Source of the DNA: Fimbriimonadales bacterium
GTDB lineage: Bacteria; Armatimonadota; Fimbriimonadia; Fimbriimonadales; Fimbriimonadaceae
DNA: 37,902 nucleotides
Assembly: GCA_026418055.1 (NCBI GenBank)
Contig: JAOACB010000023.1
Span: 1 to 37,902 of the forward strand
Direction of reading: 5' to 3'
Position 1 is the first letter of the stretch. The number at the start of each line of letters is the position of its first letter. The translations under genes and the position numbers were made by a program. This document shows, in pieces, positions 32,806 to 37,902 of the stretch. The notes under the pieces are model-generated. The model was not told where the DNA came from and searched no databases. It worked only from the letters and a program-made list of their open reading frames with translations.

Positions 32806-32824
32806 GTCCTTCACGGAAAGCGTC

Positions 32825-33850
32825 ATGGGAGACGTCATCCACGAAGCTTCGGCTTACGAGCGGGAGGAGATGTTCCGAGCTTTGGCGTCGCGCAACAGGC
32901 TGGACATCCTCGAGCTTCTGGCGGAGCGAGAGCTGAACATCAACGAGATCGCGCGGGAATTGGAGCTTGGGTTGCCGTCGGTGAGCAAGCATGTCGCGTT
33001 GCTCGAGCAGGCGGGCTTGGTGCACAGCAGCTACGTGCCCGGAGTGCAGGGGATGCAAAAGCGATGCCGCCTAGCATTCCAGCGTCTCACCTTCACGTTG
33101 GAGCCCCGTCGGCCGATCCCCGAGACCGTCGAGGAGATCAGCATGCCGATCGGCCTGTACACGCAGATCGAGTGCGCCGGTCCTCCCTGTGGTCTCGCGT
33201 CGGTGGAAGGCTACATCGGGCTCATGGACGACCCGCAGGCGTTCTACTGTCCAGACCGCTTCAAGGCTTCGATCCTGTGGATGTCTGCCGGCTTCGTCGA
33301 GTACGTGTTCCCCAACACGATCCCCACGTCGGTGGACGTCTGGCGCCTTGACCTGCAGATGGAGGTTTGCAGCGAGTGCCCCGACTACTGCAACGACTAT
33401 CCCTCGGACATCACCGTGTGGATCAACGGAGTCGAGATCGGCACATGGACCTCTCCCGGCGACTTCGGCGGCCAGCGGGGCAGGCTCAATCCGCCTTGGT
33501 GGAACAACCACGGCACGCAGTTCGGGGCGCTCAAGGTGTTCAGCGTCACGGAGAGCGGGACGCTCGTGGATGGCGCTCCGATCTCTCCCGTCACCATCGT
33601 CGAAGCCCAGGTTGTGCCCCGACAGCCCGTTCGCGTGCGCATCGGCGTGAGGCCGGATGCCGCCAACTGCGGAGGCTTCAACCTGTTCGGCCGACACTTC
33701 GGCAACTACGCGCAGGACCTGTTGCTGCGCCTGCACTACGTTCCCAAGGACCGCAACCGCCGGTCCATCCGCGCGGCCGAGGAAGTTCTCGGCCAAACCC
33801 TCCGTGCGGCGAAGGCCGCCGCGGAGGTCTTCGAGGAGGAAAAACCATGA
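32825..33850 (+). CDS. ArsR-type HTH regulator fused to a large C-terminal domain
   Basis: A 341-residue protein, three times the length of a plain ArsR repressor. The winged HTH is at residues about 12-90 ([40 protein letters not shown]). From residue 106 a roughly 230-residue beta-rich domain follows ([60 protein letters not shown]), a layout I recall from ArsR-like regulators of Paenibacillus and relatives. A sugar-sensing role is inferred. No metal-binding ArsR cysteine motif is in the HTH. The start at 32825 is preferred over ATG 32774 because it places the HTH at the usual distance and follows the -10. The stop overlaps the prepilin start (ATGA). Confidence 0.85.
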   Translation: MGDVIHEASAYEREEMFRALASRNRLDILELLAERELNINEIARELELGLPSVSKHVALLEQAGLVHSSYVPGVQGMQKRCRLAFQRLTFTLEPRRPIPETVEEISMPIGLYTQIECAGPPCGLASVEGYIGLMDDPQAFYCPDRFKASILWMSAGFVEYVFPNTIPTSVDVWRLDLQMEVCSECPDYCNDYPSDITVWINGVEIGTWTSPGDFGGQRGRLNPPWWNNHGTQFGALKVFSVTESGTLVDGAPISPVTIVEAQVVPRQPVRVRIGVRPDAANCGGFNLFGRHFGNYAQDLLLRLHYVPKDRNRRSIRAAEEVLGQTLRAAKAAAEVFEEEKP

Positions 33851-34659
33851 TCACCCGCGCCTTCACGCTCATCGAGCTCTTGGTCGTCATCGCGATCATC
33901 GCCATCCTCGCGGCGATCCTGTTCCCAGTGTTCGCACAGGCCAAGCTGTCCGCCAAGAAAACCGCCGACATCAGCAACCTGAAGCAACAGGGCCTGGCCA
34001 TCGCAATGTACACCGCGGACTACGACGACGCCTCGGTGCCGTTTGGACTGCCGGGCGACGCCCAGCGTTGCCCGAACGGGGGCATCACCTACTGGCCGTC
34101 GCTGTTGATGCCCTACGTCAAGAACACCCAACTGTTCCTGAATCCGGCGTACGTCTTCGAGTACAACCTCAACGACGCGGGCGGCACACCATGGGTTTGC
34201 CGAGGCTCCAACATCAACATCCTTGACGGCCACCGGATGCGCGTGTCGTATCTGATGAACGCAATCGAGCCGACCTGGTGGGACGGCACCCCTTGGCGCG
34301 ACGCGCCGGAGAACCACTGGGGCTTCAAGATCCGTTGGGAGAACGGCGTGTTGGTTGGGTCGAACGAGAGCGAGGTGGCGTTGCCCGCCGAGACGATCCG
34401 CGTGGTGGACGGTCACACCTACGGCGACGGCTGGCGGGCCTGCATGGCGGACTTCCCGCTGTTCCGGCGTCAGCCGGAGTGCACCTGGACGGGCACGGGC
34501 AAGGAATGGACCGGCGGCACGTCGGAGATCCACGGCATCTTCGCACGGAAGATCAACATCCTCTGGGCCGACGGTCACGCAAGCTCGCGGGAATGGGGCC
34601 GCACCTATCCGAGCGAGTGGTCTCTGCAGGACGACGCCGCCGCGGACCCCTATCGGTAG
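33847..34659 (+). CDS. Large prepilin-like protein, copy 2
   Basis: A 270-residue protein with leader MITRA and the [12 protein letters not shown] helix; Ala rather than Gly precedes the cleavage site. It continues into LFPVFAQAK and a globular domain with WADGH (residues 240-244) near the C-terminus. A GAGGAGGAA ribosome-binding site lies just upstream, and the start overlaps the ArsR-type gene stop (ATGA), so pilin synthesis is coupled to the regulator. The N-terminal coding sequence is nearly identical over about 80 bp to the copies at 3673 and 37507, but the globular domain is unrelated by eye except for the DGH motif, as expected if each displays a different binding surface. Confidence 0.9.
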   Translation: MITRAFTLIELLVVIAIIAILAAILFPVFAQAKLSAKKTADISNLKQQGLAIAMYTADYDDASVPFGLPGDAQRCPNGGITYWPSLLMPYVKNTQLFLNPAYVFEYNLNDAGGTPWVCRGSNINILDGHRMRVSYLMNAIEPTWWDGTPWRDAPENHWGFKIRWENGVLVGSNESEVALPAETIRVVDGHTYGDGWRACMADFPLFRRQPECTWTGTGKEWTGGTSEIHGIFARKINILWADGHASSREWGRTYPSEWSLQDDAAADPYR

Positions 34660-34663
34660 CTCC

Positions 34664-34846
34664 ATGGACAAGCCGATTCCGACACCCTGGCTCATCGCGC
34701 TCGCCGTGGTCGGGACCGTGCTGATCGGCGGGTTGCTGCTCTGGGGGTACCGGCGCGTCGAGGGTCCGATCGTGGAGCGGGGGCAGCCTCCTGCCGACTA
34801 CTTCCAGAGGCCTTCGGCGGCCGGCCAGGCCCCGCTCCAACGCTGA
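34664..34846 (+). CDS. Small single-pass membrane protein
   Basis: A 60-residue protein: MDKPIPTPW, one transmembrane helix (LIALAVVGTVLIGGLLLWGY), then a basic RR stop-transfer and a short Pro-rich tail. No family is recognised. It starts four bases after the prepilin stop and ends five bases before the propeller protein gene, so it is an operon member. Its place matches that of the small lipoprotein at 4667 between a prepilin and a carbohydrate-active enzyme. Confidence 0.6.
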   Translation: MDKPIPTPWLIALAVVGTVLIGGLLLWGYRRVEGPIVERGQPPADYFQRPSAAGQAPLQR

Positions 34847-34851
34847 CGGCG

Positions 34852-35928
34852 ATGCTGGCGGGGGGGTTGCTGGCCTTGGCCATCGGTGCTCTGGGGGTGC
34901 GATGGTCGGGAGAGTTCCACCCGGCCCCCGCACCCAAAGGCGGTTTCTGGACCGCGCGAGGCGGATGGGTCGTGTTCGCCCACGAGTTTCCCCAACGAGG
35001 CGTGGCGCTTCGGGCGCGGCGATCTCGGGACGGGGGCCGAACCTGGGAGTCGCTCGGCGTTGTGGCCTCGGATCCCGAGCGCGAGACCGACCTTGGCGAC
35101 GGCAACGCCGTCGAGACGTCGGACGGCCGCTGGCTGGCGGTCTTCCGCCGCAACCGTTACCGTGGCCCCGGTCCGAAGCACTACGCCATCGAGGTCTCGC
35201 AGTCGTTGGATGGCGGCCAGACTTGGGCGCGCCACTCGGTGGTGACCTCCCATTCGGTGCCCGGCGACGGCCCGAGCCGGGGCTTGTGGGCCCCGTTGCT
35301 GTTCGTGGCTCCGTCGGGAGAGCTTCAGTGCTACTACGACGACGAGAACCTTCCGCACGAGCTGGGCTTCCCAGGCCACCAGTGGGTTGTGATGCGTCGG
35401 TGGATCGGCGGCCGCTGGTCGAGCCCGGTCGTCGTTGCACGGGAGCCCCGCGGTCTCAGTCGCGACGGCATGCCCGCCGTTGTGACGGTCGGATCGCGCC
35501 TGCTGTGCCTGTTCGAGGGCGTCCAGCCCGATCCGCCTCACGTTGCCGTGATCCGAGCGAGCGAGTCGGCGGACGGCGGCCGCACATGGTCGCCTCCGCG
35601 CCTGGTGTTCCAGGCCCGACCGGAGGGGTTCCACGCCGTCGCTCCCACAGCCGTATCGAGAGGCGACCGGGTTCTGCTCGTGTTCTGCACGAACCAAGGC
35701 CGAGAGTCAAGCCGTCCCTCCGGCTCTCCTCCCCGAGACCTCCGCCTGGACGTAGTTTGGATGGAGAGCGTGGACGGCGGCCGGACCTGGTCCATCGCGC
35801 GGACGGTCTACGCGGGATCCCACCAGAACTACCTGCCTAGCCTCACGATGGCGGCAGACGGCACGGTGTTGCTGTCGTTCCTCGATTACGGACGGGGCGC
35901 GCTGGCCACCGAGGGCCGGCTGCCCTAG
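34852..35928 (+). CDS. Sialidase-superfamily beta-propeller protein (GH33/GH93-like)
   Basis: A 358-residue protein with a hydrophobic N-terminal signal or anchor (LAGGLLALAIGALGV) and four Asp-box repeats of the SxDGGxTW type: 58-65, 118-125, 239-246 and 306-313. Between them lie GLWAPLLFVAPSGELQCYYD and LSRDGMPAVVTVGSRLLCLF, which look like the blade pattern of bacterial exo-sialidases and GH93 exo-arabinanases. It is therefore a six-bladed propeller, secreted or anchored, probably hydrolysing or binding a glycan. The classical sialidase Arg triad cannot be confirmed by eye, so the substrate stays open. It ends the ArsR-prepilin operon. Confidence 0.8.
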   Translation: MLAGGLLALAIGALGVRWSGEFHPAPAPKGGFWTARGGWVVFAHEFPQRGVALRARRSRDGGRTWESLGVVASDPERETDLGDGNAVETSDGRWLAVFRRNRYRGPGPKHYAIEVSQSLDGGQTWARHSVVTSHSVPGDGPSRGLWAPLLFVAPSGELQCYYDDENLPHELGFPGHQWVVMRRWIGGRWSSPVVVAREPRGLSRDGMPAVVTVGSRLLCLFEGVQPDPPHVAVIRASESADGGRTWSPPRLVFQARPEGFHAVAPTAVSRGDRVLLVFCTNQGRESSRPSGSPPRDLRLDVVWMESVDGGRTWSIARTVYAGSHQNYLPSLTMAADGTVLLSFLDYGRGALATEGRLP

Positions 35929-35961
35929 CCGCGCGGGTCGGGCCCGTCCTTCTCGCTCCGT

Positions 35962-35982
35962 CTGCTCGGATCCACCGAGCAG
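35962..35982. terminator. 8-bp hairpin after the propeller gene
   Basis: CTGCTCGG, loop ATCCA, CCGAGCAG, starting 34 bases after the stop at 35928. It lies between this gene and a tiny minus-strand ORF, so it could end transcription from either side. No T-tract is present. Confidence 0.45.
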
Positions 35983-35993
35983 GATCCGGACAG

Positions 35994-36080
35994 TCAGGTG
36001 GGCACGCCCAGCCTCGGCCCTAGATAGAGCTGGAAGAGCAGCCACAGGGCCAGCAGGGCGATCAGCGCGAGGAGGTCCAC
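35994..36080 (-). CDS. Possible 28-residue hydrophobic peptide
   Basis: A tiny minus-strand frame from GTG 36080 to TGA encodes a single hydrophobic helix (DLLALIALLALWLLFQLYLG) with a short polar tail. It fills the otherwise empty 304-bp gap and has a transmembrane-like composition that random GC-rich frames rarely give without interruption. No ribosome-binding site is evident and no homologue is known to me, so this is tentative. Confidence 0.25.
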   Translation of the reverse strand: MDLLALIALLALWLLFQLYLGPRLGVPT

Positions 36081-36158
36081 AGTGGCTTAGAGCGCCCGCC
36101 GGTCGGGGAGGTTTCCGCGCGCCCGGGACCGGCGGGGTCCCATTGGGGTCCCAAGGGG

Positions 36159-36187
36159 TTGGCATTCGGAGCAACTTGTGTTACAAT
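36159..36187 (+). promoter_or_regulatory. Sigma70-type promoter of the lipoprotein-LacI-prepilin operon
   Basis: TTGGCA (36159-36164), a 17-base spacer and TACAAT (36182-36187). This is the only promoter in the window with a convincing -35, -10 and ideal spacing. Confidence 0.75.
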
Positions 36188-36191
36188 GCCC

Positions 36192-36223
36192 GATAAATCG
36201 GTTTATTGATAAAACCGTTTATC
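36192..36223. promoter_or_regulatory. Two abutting LacI-type operators
   Basis: Site 1 is GATAAA-TCGG-TTTATT (36192-36207) and site 2 is GATAAA-ACCG-TTTATC (36208-36223). Both are 16-bp palindromes with 4-base centres placed head to tail with no gap, starting four bases after the -10. This is where a repressor blocks transcription start. The LacI-family product of the gene at 36469 is the likely ligand. Confidence 0.8.
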
Positions 36224-36232
36224 GGAGGACGC

Positions 36233-36463
36233 ATGAGGACCGGAAGCTGGCTGACCGCACTGGCGATGGCGCTTGCCATCGGCGCCGGATGCGCAGACCC
36301 GAGGACCAACGAGCCCTCGCAGGACGAGATCCGGCAGGCCGTGGAGCAACGCCGCAAGGCCATCGACGACAACCCGAACTACTCGCCGGAGATGAAGGAG
36401 ATGCTCAAGTCGCGCATCACCGGCGGCGGCATCGGTCAGACCCAGCCCGACCAGAAGCGCTAG
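36233..36463 (+). CDS. Small lipoprotein, helical (second copy)
   Basis: A 76-residue protein with a lipoprotein signal ending at Cys20 (AIGAGC). The mature 57 residues are charged and helical (SQDEIRQAVEQRRKAIDD, then YSPEMKEMLKSRI) with a Gly-rich C-terminus. GGAGG (36224-36228) lies four bases before the ATG. It resembles the lipoprotein at 4667 in size, Cys position and the order of its short motifs. It is the first gene of a LacI-prepilin operon. Confidence 0.75.
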   Translation: MRTGSWLTALAMALAIGAGCADPRTNEPSQDEIRQAVEQRRKAIDDNPNYSPEMKEMLKSRITGGGIGQTQPDQKR

Positions 36464-36468
36464 CAGCC

Positions 36469-37491
36469 ATGCCCGTCACCCTCCGCGACGTCGCCCGACA
36501 GGCCGGTGTGAGCCCGGCGGCCGCCAGCAAGGTGCTGCACGGAGCGGGCGGCAACGTGCGGGTCAGCCCCGAGAAGGCCGCGACGATCCGCGAAGTGGCG
36601 CGCGAGCTCAACTACCGCCCGAACAGGCTGGCCCGCAGCCTGCGCAAGGCGAGCACCCAGACGGTCGGCCTGGTGTTCGAGCGATTCGGCTCGATCGCCG
36701 AAGGGCCGCTCTACTACCCGTACCTGCTGGACGGCGTGGCCAGCGTGCTGTTCGAGAACCACTACCGTCTGGCGATCCTTCCCGAGGTCGACTCGGAAGA
36801 CGCGTGGGGAACCCTGGCGGACGGCAGGCTCGACGGCGTCATCTGGTGCAAGTACGACTCCGGCAGGGGCCGCATGCCCGCGGAGGCTCGGCCGCCGATC
36901 CCCGTGGTGGCGCTCAACGCCGGCTCGCCGCTGAAGGTGCGCGGCTTGGTGTCGATCTTCTGCGACAACGAGTGCGGCACCCGGCTGGCTCTGGAGCACT
37001 TGGCGGCGCTCGGCCACCGGCGCGTGGCGTTCCTGATGGAGTCCGGAGAGGAGGACACGCCGGACGCCGTGGCCCGCAGGGACGCCTTCCTGCTGTGGGC
37101 CCGCTCCAGCGGCATCGAGGCGAGCGACGCCGACGTGCTCACCTGGGACCGCGAGGCCCGTCAGCTCGGGGAGTGGTGGCGGACCGCGCCGCCGCACACC
37201 GCGGTCCTGGCGTGGAACGAGCGGATGGCGGCCATGGTGCTGCGCCGCGCCGCGGAGGAGGGGTTGCGCGTGCCGACCGACCTCAGCGTGGTGGGCTACG
37301 ACAGCACCGCCTACTGCGACGCCCTCACGCCGCGCCTGACCGCGGTGCGCCAGCCGATCCGAGAGATGGCCCGCGCGGCCGCGCAGGCCGTGCTCGGCAT
37401 GATCCGGGGCGAGGACCCGCCCCAGGCCCAGACGATTTGGCCCTGCACGCTGGACGTGCGGGAGTCAACGACATCACCTGCTCGAAGGTGA
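36469..37491 (+). CDS. LacI-family transcriptional regulator (second)
   Basis: A 340-residue LacI/GalR-type repressor. The HTH is at residues 3-25 (VTLRDVARQAGVSPAAASKV), then YRPNRLARSLRK (hinge helix region) and an effector-binding domain (VGLVFERFGSIAEGPLYYPY; LEHLAALGHRRVAFLMESGE; DLSVVGYDSTAYCDALTPRL). Full family length. It starts five bases after the lipoprotein stop and is followed by a prepilin gene, so it is embedded within the operon it probably controls through the tandem operators at 36192-36223. The effector is unknown; a sugar is likely by family. Confidence 0.93.
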   Translation: MPVTLRDVARQAGVSPAAASKVLHGAGGNVRVSPEKAATIREVARELNYRPNRLARSLRKASTQTVGLVFERFGSIAEGPLYYPYLLDGVASVLFENHYRLAILPEVDSEDAWGTLADGRLDGVIWCKYDSGRGRMPAEARPPIPVVALNAGSPLKVRGLVSIFCDNECGTRLALEHLAALGHRRVAFLMESGEEDTPDAVARRDAFLLWARSSGIEASDADVLTWDREARQLGEWWRTAPPHTAVLAWNERMAAMVLRRAAEEGLRVPTDLSVVGYDSTAYCDALTPRLTAVRQPIREMARAAAQAVLGMIRGEDPPQAQTIWPCTLDVRESTTSPARR

Positions 37492-37506
37492 GGAGGAACG
37501 ACAACC

Positions 37507-37902
<396 letters not shown>

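Larger units (their letters stand above)
32542..32824. other. 283-bp non-coding stretch before the ArsR-type regulator
   Basis: Short ORFs here look like chance frames. The region holds TTTCCC-TCCC-GGGAAA (32691-32706), the perfect 12-bp palindrome GTTTCCGGAAAC (32783-32794) and a good -10 hexamer TATACT (32800-32805). It therefore looks like the regulatory region of the downstream operon. Confidence 0.6.

Overview
The window is GC-rich, gene-dense bacterial DNA. The best guess for the source is an Armatimonadota (Fimbriimonadia-like) bacterium. This rests on three large prepilin-like proteins with the [18 protein letters not shown] / LFPVFAQAK-type N-terminus that is strongly expanded in that phylum, on a DUF6785/DUF6784-type membrane protein, and on carbohydrate regulators placed next to pilin genes. 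The taxonomic call is inference; no rRNA or ribosomal protein gene is present. Bases 1-19 are an exact Nextera (Tn5) mosaic-end adapter, so the left edge is a library artefact and the biological sequence starts at base 20.

Layout. 20-298: tail of an ABC ATPase. 466-6481: a LacI-regulated alpha-glucan locus (LacI regulator, GH13 enzyme, prepilin, small lipoprotein, second GH13 enzyme), headed by a perfect 12+12 bp operator-like palindrome abutting the regulator start codon. 6510-9671: an orphan sensor histidine kinase, a uronate-isomerase-like amidohydrolase and a four-helix-bundle protein. 9655-12558 (minus): a VOC protein, a Fic/Doc-like protein lacking the catalytic His, and acetyl-CoA synthetase. 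12624-14206: an unknown protein and a URO-D family protein. 14211-19481 (minus): a TPR protein, a divergent PII protein, a membrane protein, a YbjQ protein and RecG. 19548-25055: an ATP synthase operon (atpZ, atpI, atpB, atpE, atpF, atpH, atpA, atpG) that stops before atpD and atpC. 25065-30382 (minus): a glycyl radical enzyme most like trans-4-hydroxyproline dehydratase, a membrane-anchored J-domain protein, a PilC/GspF protein and FolK. 30446-32399: a DUF6785/DUF6784-type membrane protein broken by one extra C. 32466-32538: tRNA-His. 32825-35928: an ArsR-type regulator with a large C-terminal domain, a prepilin, a small membrane protein and an Asp-box sialidase/arabinanase-like protein. 36159-37902: a sigma70-type promoter with two abutting LacI-type operators, a small lipoprotein, a LacI regulator and a third prepilin cut by the window end.

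The most interesting pattern is that three separate loci combine a sugar-type transcriptional regulator, a large prepilin-like protein, a tiny lipoprotein or single-TM protein and, in the two complete cases, a secreted carbohydrate-active enzyme. I propose these are regulated surface-pilin/carbohydrate-utilisation cassettes, in which each substrate regulator controls its own pilin-like surface protein. Many genes overlap by 4 bases (GTGA, ATGA, TTGA), indicating translational coupling, and many operon heads carry a TANNNT -10-like hexamer without a recognisable -35.
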